This document shows positions 43,529 to 52,039 of a stretch of DNA of 62,670 nt, one piece after another. Numbering within the stretch: the stretch's first letter is position 1; each line of letters begins with the position of its first letter. A program made the translations under genes and the position numbers. The stretch is from assembly GCA_022820025.1 (NCBI GenBank), contig JAJEGF010000075.1, positions 1-62,670 on the forward strand. The letters are read 5' to 3'. A model generated the notes under the pieces. The model was not told the origin of the DNA and made no database searches. It saw only the letters and a program-made list of their open reading frames with translations. Source of the DNA: Chloroflexota bacterium (lineage in GTDB: Bacteria > Chloroflexota > UBA11872).

Positions 43529-44884
43529 ATGTCCGACACGTATACCGACGCGCTGACGTGGCTCTACCGGTACGCCGACTTCGAACGCGCTACGGGCCTG
43601 GGGGGCGGGCCACCATTCGAACGAGGGCTGGAACGTACCTCGCGGCTTCTTGCCGATCTCGGCGACCCGCACGATGACCTGCGAATCGTTCACGTGGCCG
43701 GCAGCAAGGGCAAGGGCAGCGTGTGTGCGCTCGTCGCCTCGGCCGCGGAGGCCGCCGGTTTGCGCACCGGCCTGTATACCCAGCCGCATCTGCACAGTTT
43801 TCGCGAGCGCTTTCAGATTGACGGACAGCCCATCGACCCGCCTGCGTTTGCGCGCCTCGTTGATGGGATGCGAGCGGCTGTGGAGCGGACCGCCGACGAA
43901 ACGCTGGGCCCACCCACCACGTTTGAGATCAGTACGGCAACGGCCCTGGCCTGGTTTCGAATGGAGGAGGTGGACCTGGCGATCCTGGAAGTCGGCTTGG
44001 GCGGACGCCTCGACGCCACCAACGTCGTCACTCCCGACGTCACGGCCGTCACCACCATCGTGCGCGAACACACCCGCCTGCTTGGCGACACGCTGCCCGA
44101 TATCGCCAGGGAAAAAGCCGCCATCGCAAAACCTGGCGTTCCGATGCTGGTCGGCGACCAGTCGCGAGAGATCGTGGAAGCGATTCGCGGCGTGGCGGCG
44201 GCGGTCGGGGCCGACGTCCAGGTCGTGCCTGCACTGGCGACCGACGGATCGGCCGGCTGGCGCGACGGTCGCGCCGTTACCGTGGCCCGGGATCCGCTGT
44301 CTGGCGATGCCCTCCCACTGGGCCTCGCGGGGCCGCACCAGGCGCGTAACGCCGGGCTGGCCTACGCCGTCTGCCGGACGCTCGCCGACTGCGGCGTAGC
44401 GATTCCCCGTGACGCCATCCGCGCGGGCTTCGGCGCCGCCCGCTGGCCTGGCCGCCTGGAGTTGGTCGCCGACGATCCGCCGGTGGTCGTGGACGGGGCG
44501 CACACCGTTGAGGCCGTTGACGTCGTGGTGGAGACGCTGCGCCGGCAACTCAACCTGCCTCGCGGCCCGGTCATCTTCGGCGCCTTGCGTGACAAGTCGG
44601 TCCGACGCATGGCGGAGGCGCTGCGACCCTTCGCGACATGTCTCGTGGTTTTCGAACCGGGACATCCACGCGGGATGCCCTCGGGCGACGTGCTGGCCCA
44701 GCTTGACGGCTTGCACAACGCGACCGTGGCCCCGAGTGCGGCGCAGGCGCTGGCCCTGGCCCGCGAGGCCGCGCGACCTGGACAGGCCGTGCTCGCCATC
44801 GGGAGCCTGGCGGTCGCCGCCGACGTTCGAGCGGCAGCGGGAGTGCCGGTCGAAAGCGATCCCCCCGTGCTGGTCTCCGGTTAG
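43529..44884 (+). CDS. folC: Folylpolyglutamate synthase/dihydrofolate synthase
   Basis: Adds glutamate to dihydropteroate and to folates with ATP. The Mur-ligase-like protein (451 residues) has HVAGSKGKGSVCAL (P-loop, about 54-67), GLYTQPHLHSFRERFQI, VTPDVTAVTTIVREHTRLLG with the dihydropteroate loop, and GPHQARNAGLAYA, then the C-terminal glutamate-binding domain with VDGAHTVEAVDVV, the counterpart of the DGAHN motif (here DGAHT). It lies between folK and a DUF1992 gene (2-bp gap). ATG start. Confidence 0.95.
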   Translation: MSDTYTDALTWLYRYADFERATGLGGGPPFERGLERTSRLLADLGDPHDDLRIVHVAGSKGKGSVCALVASAAEAAGLRTGLYTQPHLHSFRERFQIDGQPIDPPAFARLVDGMRAAVERTADETLGPPTTFEISTATALAWFRMEEVDLAILEVGLGGRLDATNVVTPDVTAVTTIVREHTRLLGDTLPDIAREKAAIAKPGVPMLVGDQSREIVEAIRGVAAAVGADVQVVPALATDGSAGWRDGRAVTVARDPLSGDALPLGLAGPHQARNAGLAYAVCRTLADCGVAIPRDAIRAGFGAARWPGRLELVADDPPVVVDGAHTVEAVDVVVETLRRQLNLPRGPVIFGALRDKSVRRMAEALRPFATCLVVFEPGHPRGMPSGDVLAQLDGLHNATVAPSAAQALALAREAARPGQAVLAIGSLAVAADVRAAAGVPVESDPPVLVSG

Positions 44885-44886
44885 CG

Positions 44887-45399
44887 ATGGACACGCCCCC
44901 GGACCGAAGAGCCCGCCGCAAGCTCGACGAGGCCGCGGCCGCCGGACTGTTCGAACGCCCCGCCGGGCGCGGCAAGCCGCTCAGGCTGACGCCGGACGAT
45001 CCCAACGTGCCGGCCGACCTGCGGCTGGCCTTCCGCGTCATGCGCGACGCGAACATGTCGCCGCCCTGGATCGCCCTGGCGGGCGAGGTTGAGCAGGCGC
45101 TGGAAGACCTGCGCCGCCAGCTCGCGCGACACGAGCGCCGCATGCGCGAACTGCGGGAAACCCTGGTGTCCGGAAAAGCGGCGGACTTCAAGGACGCCTT
45201 CAAGAGCGCCAGGACGATGCACCTTCGGCAGCGACGCGAATTCCAACAACGGCTTGACGAAACTCGACAGAAGGCCGACCAACTGGCGGCCACGGCGCCG
45301 GACGGCGCGCAGCGCGTGATGTTTCGAACGTCGACCTTTCTCGAACGCTTCGATGCCGCCTGGCCCTGGCCCGAGCGCACCGAGGACGAAAGCGCCTGA
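44887..45399 (+). CDS. DUF1992 (DnaJ-homologue C28-like) protein
   Basis: The 170-residue protein matches the DUF1992 conserved region: KLDEAAAAGLFERPAGRGKPL, then DPNVPADLRLAFRVMRDANMSPPWIAL, in place of the GEFDNLPGKGKPL and LPPEIELR consensus. A long basic helix (about 60-135) follows. Function is not established for bacterial members. ATG start, 2 bp after folC; its TGA overlaps the GT9 start by one base (TGATG), so it is coupled to both. Confidence 0.86.
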   Translation: MDTPPDRRARRKLDEAAAAGLFERPAGRGKPLRLTPDDPNVPADLRLAFRVMRDANMSPPWIALAGEVEQALEDLRRQLARHERRMRELRETLVSGKAADFKDAFKSARTMHLRQRREFQQRLDETRQKADQLAATAPDGAQRVMFRTSTFLERFDAAWPWPERTEDESA

Positions 45400-46511
45400 T
45401 GAAGCGGCGAGCCCGAACCTGGCTCGGACACGGGCTTTGGGCGTTGCTGAGCCTCGGCTTCGGGCTGCGACGGCTGATTGGCGGCCGGCGAAGCTTGCCC
45501 ACGGATCCCCGAAGCGTGCTGATCGTGCGGTTCGACCTGATGGGCGATGTAGTGAACGCCCTTTCCGCTGTTGCGGCCGCGCGTGAGCGCTGGCCGCATG
45601 CCCACCTCGTGTTCATGGGACCTCCGGCCTGGCGGCCCATCGTGCGGCGCTGCCCGGCCGTCGACGAGGTGATCCCGTTCGACGGCGGTGCCGTCACACA
45701 CTGGCCGGCCGTGCTGAACCCGGGGGCCTGGACAAAGGCAATCGGTGTCGTGCGAGCAGTCCGAGCGCGCGGATTCGACGTCGCCGTGAGCGTCTACGGG
45801 CCGATCGCGGGCGCCGTGGTTGCGCTCAGCGGGGCACGCTGGCGCATCGGCTACCGCGCCGAAGCGCCAGCCTGGAGCTTCGACCAGGCGTTGCCCGGAC
45901 ACCGTCGCAACGGCGGCCCGCACGAGGCCGAACTGGCGACGCGGCTCATCCGGCGCAAGGGCCCGGCCTGGCAAACCGTCGAAGCGGCGACGGAGTCGGA
46001 ATCGGTGGCGCACGTGCCGCGCCCGCTGGCCGTTCTGCACCCCGGCGCGACACACGGTGAGGCCAAGCGCTGGCCGGACGAACATTGGGCAACCCTGGCT
46101 CGGTCGCTTGAGCGTGAAGTCGGCGCGCTGGCTGTCATCGGCCTCGCCGACACGCGCCCGACGGCCGACCGAATAGCAAAGTCCGCGGCCATCCACGACC
46201 TGACCGGTCGCACCTCGCTCGACGAACTCATCGGCGTCCTGGCCCAGGCTGACGTCGTGGTTTCGACGGACAGCGGACCCGGACACCTGGCGCGTGCGCT
46301 GGGACGGCGGGTGGTCATGCTGCACGGACCCACGGACATCGCCATCCACGGGCCCGGCGATCCCAATTCGCGGGCCCTGCGTGTCGACCTGCCCTGCGGC
46401 CCCTGCTACGACTTCGACCGTCCGGCCGAGTGCCGCTTTGGCGACGTGCTGTGCATGCGGTGGCTGGAGCCGCAGCGGGTGCGCGACGCGGTATTGGAAC
46501 TGCTGGCGTAG
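45399..46511 (+). CDS. Glycosyltransferase family 9 (heptosyltransferase-like)
   Basis: Inverting GT-B glycosyltransferase. The 370-residue protein begins with a basic, partly hydrophobic stretch to residue 35, then VLIVRFDLMGDVVNALSAVAAAR, the N-terminal GT9 motif. The C-terminal donor-binding half has AVLHPGATHGEAKRWPDEHW and VVSTDSGPGHLARALGRRVVMLHGPTD, the D.G..H.A motif. Near the C-terminus there is a Cys-rich segment (DLPCGPCYDFDRPAECRFGDVLCM). In Proteobacteria GT9 enzymes add heptose to LPS; here the acceptor is unknown. TGATG overlap with the DUF1992 gene. Confidence 0.9.
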   Translation: MKRRARTWLGHGLWALLSLGFGLRRLIGGRRSLPTDPRSVLIVRFDLMGDVVNALSAVAAARERWPHAHLVFMGPPAWRPIVRRCPAVDEVIPFDGGAVTHWPAVLNPGAWTKAIGVVRAVRARGFDVAVSVYGPIAGAVVALSGARWRIGYRAEAPAWSFDQALPGHRRNGGPHEAELATRLIRRKGPAWQTVEAATESESVAHVPRPLAVLHPGATHGEAKRWPDEHWATLARSLEREVGALAVIGLADTRPTADRIAKSAAIHDLTGRTSLDELIGVLAQADVVVSTDSGPGHLARALGRRVVMLHGPTDIAIHGPGDPNSRALRVDLPCGPCYDFDRPAECRFGDVLCMRWLEPQRVRDAVLELLA

Positions 46512-46532
46512 CGGCCCGATGGCACTTCGTCG

Positions 46533-46546
46533 TTATGTCAACATAA
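46533..46546. promoter_or_regulatory. AT-rich palindrome before the WecG/TagA gene
   Basis: TTATGT-CA-ACATAA, a perfect 6-bp inverted repeat around a 2-bp spacer. It lies 19 bp before the ATG at 46566, between two co-directional glycosyltransferase genes. Read on the minus strand it contains TTGACA. It may be an operator or an internal promoter element. Confidence 0.35.
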
Positions 46547-46565
46547 ACGTTCGAATACCTACCGT

Positions 46566-47351
46566 ATGAGTTCCCGGATGGTCGACGCCACGGATTCCTT
46601 CGTCGACGAGCTGGAATCGCGCATCCTCGGCGTGCGCGTCCATGCCATCAGCCGGGCGCTGACCGTGGCCTGGATCGATGCCTGGCTCGCTTCGGGACAG
46701 AGCGCCCAGGTCGTGACCGTGAACCCGGAGATCGTCATGCGCGCACGCCGCGACCCGGCATACGGCGAACTGCTGGAGCGGACGAGACTGAACGTCCCCG
46801 ACGGCGCGGGCATCGTCGCCGCGGCCCGCCTGCGACGCCTGGCAATCTCGGAACGCGTCACCGGAGTCGACCTGGTGGACGACCTCGCCGGCCTGGCCGC
46901 CGTCCATGGCTACCGCCTGCTGCTGGCGGGCGCGGCCCCCGGTGTGGCGGACCAGGCCGCCGCTGAACTCCAACGACGCTATCCGGCCCTTACGCCTCCA
47001 GCCACGCTGGTCGGGGAGCCAGGACCTGACGGCGACCCCGAGGCCCGGACCCTGATCGATGAGTTTCGCCCGCACATTGTCCTGGCCGCCTACGGCGCGC
47101 CGGCTCAGGAGTATTGGATCGACCGCAATTTGCGCGACGTGACTCCGGTTGTCGGCATAGGCGTGGGTGGAACCTTGGACTATCTGGCGGGCCGCATTCC
47201 ACGTGCCCCCGAGCCGATGCGCCGCCTCGGCCTGGAGTGGACCTTCCGCCTCGCCAGGGAGCCCTGGCGCTGGCGGCGCATGCGCGCGTTGCCGGAATTC
47301 GCTCGGCTCGCCATCCTCGAGGCACTGGGCATCAAGATTCCAATCCAATGA
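46566..47351 (+). CDS. WecG/TagA/CpsF-family glycosyltransferase (GT26)
   Basis: This family transfers N-acetylmannosaminuronate or N-acetylmannosamine to a lipid-linked N-acetylglucosamine. The 261-residue protein has the conserved VVTVNPEIVMRARRD, LNVPDGAGIVAAARL (PDG motif) and VTGVDLVDDLAG, then the late PAQEYWIDRN and VGIGVGGTLDYLAGR and the basic end LARAPWRWRRM-like sequence (here LAREPWRWRRM). ATG start. The ribokinase gene begins in its stop codon (ATGA). Confidence 0.92.
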   Translation: MSSRMVDATDSFVDELESRILGVRVHAISRALTVAWIDAWLASGQSAQVVTVNPEIVMRARRDPAYGELLERTRLNVPDGAGIVAAARLRRLAISERVTGVDLVDDLAGLAAVHGYRLLLAGAAPGVADQAAAELQRRYPALTPPATLVGEPGPDGDPEARTLIDEFRPHIVLAAYGAPAQEYWIDRNLRDVTPVVGIGVGGTLDYLAGRIPRAPEPMRRLGLEWTFRLAREPWRWRRMRALPEFARLAILEALGIKIPIQ

Positions 47352-48250
47352 CCCGCATCGCTGTGGTCGGCGGCATCAACCAGGACATCGTCATCCACCT
47401 CCCGCGCATCCCCCAGCCCGGTGAAACGGTCCATCACGGTCGCCTGGGCCGCTATGCCGGCGGCAAGGGCGCCAATCAGGCCGTAGCCGCTGCCCGCGCC
47501 GGCGCGGCGGTCAGCATGCTCGGCGCCGTGGGAATCGATCCTGCCGGCGACGATCTCCTCCAGGGCCTGGCCGCCGACGGCGTGGACACCACGCACGTCG
47601 CCAGGGTCGACTCGGCCGCCACCGGCACGGCCCTGATCGCGGTGGACGCCGCTGGAACCAACTCGATAGCCGTGGCCGAAGGCGCGAACTTCGAAATCGA
47701 TCCCGAAGCTGTGGCAAGCGCCGTCGCCGGCATTCAGCCGGTCGCCGTGATCGGACAACGCGAAGTCCCGGACCAGGCGACGCTGGCCGCCTTCCGAGCC
47801 GCGCCGCCTGGGCTTCGAGTCCTGAACGTCTCGCCGGTCGATGAAGCAGGAACGATTGACTTCAGCCCGGTCGACATCGCCGTCGTCAATGAAATCGAAG
47901 CCGCGCAACTCGCTGGCGGCAATGACGAGCCTCCGGCGCTAGCCCAGGCCGTCGCCAGTCGTACCCACCGCGGCTGCGTCGTCACGCTTGGCGGCGCGGG
48001 GCTGGTCGCCCACGTCGATGGCCAGACCCACGTCCAACCCGCGTTTCCCACAACCGTCGTGGACACCACCGGCGCCGGCGACGCCTTCTGTGGCGTATTC
48101 ACCGCCGCGCTGGCATGTGGCCACCCCGTCGAAGCCGCCCTGCGCTGGGGCCAGGCCGCCGGCGCCCTCGCCGCCGCCACGCCTGGCGCGCAACCCTCGA
48201 TGCCGATGGCCGACGACATCCGCCGGCTTGCGGAGACGGAACTGGCCTAG
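47348..48250 (+). CDS. rbsK: Ribokinase-family (PfkB) carbohydrate kinase
   Basis: Phosphorylates ribose or a related sugar. The 300-residue protein has the PfkB motif-1 region GRYAGGKGANQAVAAARAG and motif-2 VDTTGAGDAFCGVFTAALA with the catalytic Asp of GAGD. It begins VVGGINQDIVIHLPRIPQPG, typical of ribokinase. The ATG at 47348 overlaps the glycosyltransferase stop (ATGA). Downstream lie two short-chain dehydrogenases. The name rbsK follows family resemblance; the true substrate might be a different pentose. Confidence 0.9.
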   Translation: MTRIAVVGGINQDIVIHLPRIPQPGETVHHGRLGRYAGGKGANQAVAAARAGAAVSMLGAVGIDPAGDDLLQGLAADGVDTTHVARVDSAATGTALIAVDAAGTNSIAVAEGANFEIDPEAVASAVAGIQPVAVIGQREVPDQATLAAFRAAPPGLRVLNVSPVDEAGTIDFSPVDIAVVNEIEAAQLAGGNDEPPALAQAVASRTHRGCVVTLGGAGLVAHVDGQTHVQPAFPTTVVDTTGAGDAFCGVFTAALACGHPVEAALRWGQAAGALAAATPGAQPSMPMADDIRRLAETELA

Positions 48251-48308
48251 TGCACGAGGCCGGGCCTTCGCGGCTACGCTGAGCTTGTCAACGATCTCGT
48301 ACGCCACC

Positions 48309-49076
48309 GTGCCCGTCCTCGAACGATTCCTCCTCAATGGCCGTCGCGCCTTCGTCACCGGCGCCAGCCGCGGCATCGGGCGGGCCATCGGCCTGGCGCT
48401 GGCCGAGGCGGGGGCCGACGTGGCGCTGGCCGCCCGGGACGAACCGCGGCTCACCGAACTCGCCGCCGAGATCGAGGCCCTCGGCCGCCGGGCAGTTGTC
48501 GTTCCGCTGGACCTGGGCGACCTGGAAGCCGTTGGACCGGCCATCGACGCCGCCGCCGATGCCCTGGGCGGGCTGGACATCCTGGTCAACAACGCCGGCG
48601 TCACCTATCGCGGCGGGTTCGGAATCGATGACCCGGCCGAGTTCGACCGCATGTTCGACGTCAACCTTGGCGCCGTGCTCTTCGGTTGCCAGGCGGCGCG
48701 TCCGCACCTGGCGGCGGCCGGCGCAGGCGTGATCGTCAACATCGGGTCCATCGCCGGAACCAAGGGCACGGGCCTCTACGGAGCAAGCAAGCAAGGCGTA
48801 CACGCGCTGACGCGGGGGTTCAGCCGTGAATACGCCAACGACGGCATCCGCGTCGTGGCCCTGGCGCCCGGGCAGGTCTTCACCGACATGGGCGCCCGCG
48901 TGCGGGCCAACCCGGATGAGATGAACACCCTGCTCCATCACACGGCGCAGGCTCGGGTTGCCGATCCGTCCGAGATTGCCGCGGCCGTCGTCTACCTGGC
49001 CTCGCCCGCCGCCGACTTCATAACAGGCACGACCATCGCCATCGACGGCGGCCGTGACTTTTTCGCCAGGCGATGA
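48309..49076 (+). CDS. Short-chain dehydrogenase/reductase
   Basis: NAD(P)-dependent SDR of the classical type with 255 residues. TGASRGIGRA (about 17-26) is the cofactor loop, ILVNNAGVTYRG the structural NNAG motif, IGSIAG the catalytic Ser region, and YGASKQGVHAL the YxxxK catalytic pair. The C-terminus FITGTTIAIDGGRDF is the classical end. GTG start at 48309; TACGCT lies 28 nt upstream. The following SDR gene starts in its stop codon (ATGA). Substrate unknown; probably a sugar or a secondary alcohol. Confidence 0.92.
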   Translation: MPVLERFLLNGRRAFVTGASRGIGRAIGLALAEAGADVALAARDEPRLTELAAEIEALGRRAVVVPLDLGDLEAVGPAIDAAADALGGLDILVNNAGVTYRGGFGIDDPAEFDRMFDVNLGAVLFGCQAARPHLAAAGAGVIVNIGSIAGTKGTGLYGASKQGVHALTRGFSREYANDGIRVVALAPGQVFTDMGARVRANPDEMNTLLHHTAQARVADPSEIAAAVVYLASPAADFITGTTIAIDGGRDFFARR

Positions 49077-49828
49077 CCGCCCCCGATCCTTTCGAACTCA
49101 ACGGTCGCCGAGCCTTGGTTACCGGCGGCAGCCGCGGCATCGGACGCGGCATCGCCGAAGCCTACGCACGGGCCGGCGCACGCCTTGCCCTGGCCGCGCG
49201 CACAATCGCAGGTCTGTCGGAGGTCGCGGATTCGGTCGCCGAATACGGCGCCGAGGTCCACACGTTCGCCGCCGACCTGTCTGACGCCGAGACCCCGACC
49301 CTGCTGGTCGAGCGCGCCGCCAAGGCCCTGGGCGGCCTGGACATCGTGGTCAACAACGCCGCCGACGCCGGCCACGACGGGCTCACCCTGGACGGATATC
49401 GACGCCTCCTGCACCTGAACCTCCGCGCCCCGGTGCTGATCACCCAGGCCGCACGGCCGTATCTGCTCGAGTCCCAGGCCCCGGTGGTCATCAACGTCTC
49501 GTCGGTCTCGGCCAGGCTGGGCGGCGCCGAGCCCTACGGCCCCCTCAAGGCCGCGCTGTCGTCCTACACCGTCGGGCTGGCGCGTGAGTGGGGCAAGGAC
49601 GGCATCCGCGTGGTCGCCATCGCCCCCGGCGTAATCGAAACCGACATGACCGCCGGCTATACCGATGCCGATTGGTGGATCGGGAACCTGGCCGAGCGCG
49701 TGGCCCTGGGTCGTAACGGCCAGGTCGACGACATTGCTGGCGCTGCCCGCTTCCTCGCGTCCGACGCCGCCGCCTACCTCACCGGCGCCGTCATCCCGGT
49801 CGACGGCGGCTGGGTCCATCAGTTCTAG
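49073..49828 (+). CDS. Short-chain dehydrogenase/reductase
   Basis: A second classical SDR (251 residues). Cofactor loop TGGSRGIGRGI, then DIVVNNAADAGHD (NNAA in place of NNAG), VINVSSVSARLG with the catalytic Ser, YGPLKAALSSYTVGL (YxxxK), and the C-terminal YLTGAVIPVDGGWVHQF. The ATG overlaps the previous stop by four bases. Together the two SDR enzymes could carry out oxidation and reduction of the same or successive substrates. The sialidase-like gene is convergent 8 bp downstream. Confidence 0.93.
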   Translation: MTAPDPFELNGRRALVTGGSRGIGRGIAEAYARAGARLALAARTIAGLSEVADSVAEYGAEVHTFAADLSDAETPTLLVERAAKALGGLDIVVNNAADAGHDGLTLDGYRRLLHLNLRAPVLITQAARPYLLESQAPVVINVSSVSARLGGAEPYGPLKAALSSYTVGLAREWGKDGIRVVAIAPGVIETDMTAGYTDADWWIGNLAERVALGRNGQVDDIAGAARFLASDAAAYLTGAVIPVDGGWVHQF

Positions 49829-49836
49829 CGGTCGGC

Positions 49837-50910
49837 CTATGTCCGATCGACGAGCTCCAACCAGCGCAAGTCGATAATCCCCTCGGCGTCGGCGGACGGC
49901 GCCAGCACGCAGCCCAGGTGACCGTTTCCTAGCCGCGCCATGTCCGGATAGCCGCAGCGCACGTCGCCGGCGGCCGGCGGCGGGCCGTCGCTCGGGCTGG
50001 CCAGCCAGCCGATGCGTCGCCAGGACGCGCCGTCGTCCTCACTCACGCTGCACCCGACCCCGGAGCGGTTCCCTTGCTCGTCGCGGTAGGCGCACAGCAA
50101 CGCCCCCGAGCGCAGTCGCTGCAGCTTGATATTCGCGCCCCAGAACTCGACCGGCCGCGGCTCCGTCCAACTCAACCCGTCGTCACCCGAATACGCGATC
50201 ACGCTCGGATGCCCGTCGAATACCCGCGCCACGGCCAGGTACCGCCCGTCCGCCAGCCGGATGATGTCCATGTCGCCGAAGCCCAGCGTCGGGTGCGACG
50301 CCACGATCACCGGCGCCGAAAAGCTCTCGCCCTCGTCGTCCGTAAAGCAGACCCCCGCCTGCCAGCCGGTGTCGCGCCCCGTCGTCCCGATCACCGCCAG
50401 CATGTGCCTGCCGTCGTCCAGCCGGTGGGGATTGCTCGCGCCGTAAAGTTCCGACCACTCGGGGAACAACCGAATCTCGGAACTCTCCGGCCCCCATGTC
50501 TCGCCCCCGTCCGCCGAACAGGTCGTCGACATGTACCAACCCGTACAGGGCTCGTCACCAGGCAAGCTCGGATCCATCTGGATGCGCCCAAGCCCCAGCA
50601 GCAGCCGCGTGTCCGAGAACGGCATCAGCCCGCCCAAATGCATGCAGTCCCAGCCGGGTTTCGCGTAGATCGCCTCCGGCGTCGTCCACGTCGCGCCGTC
50701 ATCGTCCGAACGCGACGTCAACATGACCCCGTTGTTCTGGCGCTGCACCCCGCGCGACCAACTGAACACCAACACCAGCCGCCCGCTCCCAAGCTGCGCC
50801 AGGCTGGCCGAATAATGGGCATGCGGCTCGCCGCCGCTAAGCAGCCGGCGCGAATTAGGGACCGCGACTGGCGCGTCGTTGTGGAGGTCCGGCTCGCCTG
50901 TCATGACCAT
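49837..50910 (-). CDS. BNR-repeat sialidase-like protein
   Basis: A six-bladed-propeller protein (357 residues) with several Asp-boxes, SxDxGxTW: SDDDGATW (about 67-74), DDEGESF, SGDDGLSW and SEDDGASW. It resembles exo-alpha-sialidase and related BNR hydrolases, but no arginine triad was checked, so enzyme activity is not proven. There is no signal peptide, which suggests a cytoplasmic location. The ATG at 50910 has GAGGTGA 6 nt upstream; a second ATG lies 6 nt further in. It is divergent from the DUF899 gene. Confidence 0.82.
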   Translation of the reverse strand: MVMTGEPDLHNDAPVAVPNSRRLLSGGEPHAHYSASLAQLGSGRLVLVFSWSRGVQRQNNGVMLTSRSDDDGATWTTPEAIYAKPGWDCMHLGGLMPFSDTRLLLGLGRIQMDPSLPGDEPCTGWYMSTTCSADGGETWGPESSEIRLFPEWSELYGASNPHRLDDGRHMLAVIGTTGRDTGWQAGVCFTDDEGESFSAPVIVASHPTLGFGDMDIIRLADGRYLAVARVFDGHPSVIAYSGDDGLSWTEPRPVEFWGANIKLQRLRSGALLCAYRDEQGNRSGVGCSVSEDDGASWRRIGWLASPSDGPPPAAGDVRCGYPDMARLGNGHLGCVLAPSADAEGIIDLRWLELVDRT

Positions 50911-51082
50911 TGCGGTTCACCTCGGTGACGTTGCAGGAATCCTACGCCCGATGGCCGCACATGCGCGCTTGCGCAACTGGGGATTAGACGACTGTCTGAT
51001 CGCCAACTGCATGGCTTGGCCGCGCTCCTACACTTGAGGCAATCAACCTGACTGCCCCGGGGGCACTTCAAAGGGAAACACC

Positions 51083-51676
51083 GTGACTGTTCCGACCGAT
51101 CTACAGCAAGAGTTGTCCGAAGCCTGGGCCGACCTGGAGAAGGCGCAAAAGCGCTTAAAGGAAGTCCGCCGTCGCGTGCCCTCGGAGCCTGTCCAGGACT
51201 ACGAGCTCCACGGACCCGATGGGCCGGTCCGGCTCTCCGAGGCGTTCGGCGACAAGCCCGACCTGATCCTGATTCACAACATGGGCTCGGGCTGTCCCTA
51301 CTGCACCATGTGGGCCGACGGCTTCAACGGCGTGCTCCATCACCTGGAGGACCGCTCGGCCTTCGTGGTTGCCTCGCCCGACAGCGTCGAAATTCAGCAG
51401 CGATTCCGACAGCAACGCGGCTGGCGTTTCCGCATGCTCTCGGCGGGCGGCACCACCCTGTTCAAAGACATGGGCTTCGAGTCCGAGGACGAGCACTACG
51501 GCTCCAACGCCATGCCCGGCGTCTCCGTCTTCCACAAGAGCGCCGACGGATCGGTCGTGCGCGTCGCCTCCGACTTCCTCGGACCCGGCGACTCCTACTG
51601 CAGCGTCTGGAACCTCTTCGATCTACTCCGCGACGGTGTCGGCGACTGGGAAGCAAAGTTCGACTACTCGACGTGA
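51083..51676 (+). CDS. DUF899 thioredoxin-fold protein
   Basis: The 197-residue protein has the DUF899 pattern: a charged N-terminal helix (LEKAQKRLKEVRRRVP), DYELHGPDGPVRLSEAF, LILIHNMGSGCPYCTMWADG with the CxxC at Cys71/Cys74, and late FHKSADGSVVRVASDF and GDSYCSVWNLFDLL. It is a probable redox protein of the thioredoxin superfamily; the physiological partner is unknown. GTG start with AAAGGGA upstream. TACACT lies 48 nt before the start, but no clear promoter is seen. Confidence 0.88.
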   Translation: MTVPTDLQQELSEAWADLEKAQKRLKEVRRRVPSEPVQDYELHGPDGPVRLSEAFGDKPDLILIHNMGSGCPYCTMWADGFNGVLHHLEDRSAFVVASPDSVEIQQRFRQQRGWRFRMLSAGGTTLFKDMGFESEDEHYGSNAMPGVSVFHKSADGSVVRVASDFLGPGDSYCSVWNLFDLLRDGVGDWEAKFDYST

Positions 51677-51703
51677 GCGCCCGGCCGCCCCGCCCCCTCT
51701 CCA

Positions 51704-51709
51704 TATAAT
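51704..51709 (+). promoter_or_regulatory. Putative -10 element for gatCAB
   Basis: A perfect TATAAT in very G+C-rich surroundings, ending exactly 32 nt before the GTG start of gatC at 51742. There is no -35 hexamer at 16-18 bp upstream. Confidence 0.55.
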
Positions 51710-51741
51710 CCCCCCGGCCCTCCATCCACCCGAGCAGCCTC

Positions 51742-52035
51742 GTGTCCATTGATCGTTCCCAGGTCGACCACGCCGCCGACCTCGCGCGTCTCGAACTATC
51801 CGACGACGAACGCGAGCGGCTGCGCGGCGAGTTGGGCCAGATCCTCCAGGCCTTCGAGGCGCTGAACACGCTGGACACCGAGCACATTCCTCCCACCGCC
51901 CAGGTCATCCCCCTGGGCAACGTCGAGCGCGACGACCGCGTGGCCGACTCGCTCCCGCTCGACGCCGTGCTCCACAACGCCCCGCGCGTCGAGGACGGCC
52001 AGATCCGCGTGCCGCCGGTCCTCGACGAGTCCTGA
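51742..52035 (+). CDS. gatC: Asp-tRNA(Asn)/Glu-tRNA(Gln) amidotransferase subunit C
   Basis: Small subunit that wraps and stabilises GatA in the GatCAB transamidase. The 97-residue protein has the family pattern: VDHAADLARLELSDDERERL, LGQILQAFEALNTLDTEHIPPTAQV and a C-terminal LHNAPRVEDGQIRVPPVLDE. GTG start. gatA follows after 4 bp. The three-gene operon implies that the organism makes Gln-tRNA or Asn-tRNA indirectly. Confidence 0.95.
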   Translation: MSIDRSQVDHAADLARLELSDDERERLRGELGQILQAFEALNTLDTEHIPPTAQVIPLGNVERDDRVADSLPLDAVLHNAPRVEDGQIRVPPVLDES

Positions 52036-52039
52036 ATAA

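Noticed and set aside
50940..51082. A defined promoter for the DUF899 gene
   Set aside because: TACACT at 51029-51034 has no -35 and lies 48 nt before the start; too weak to call.
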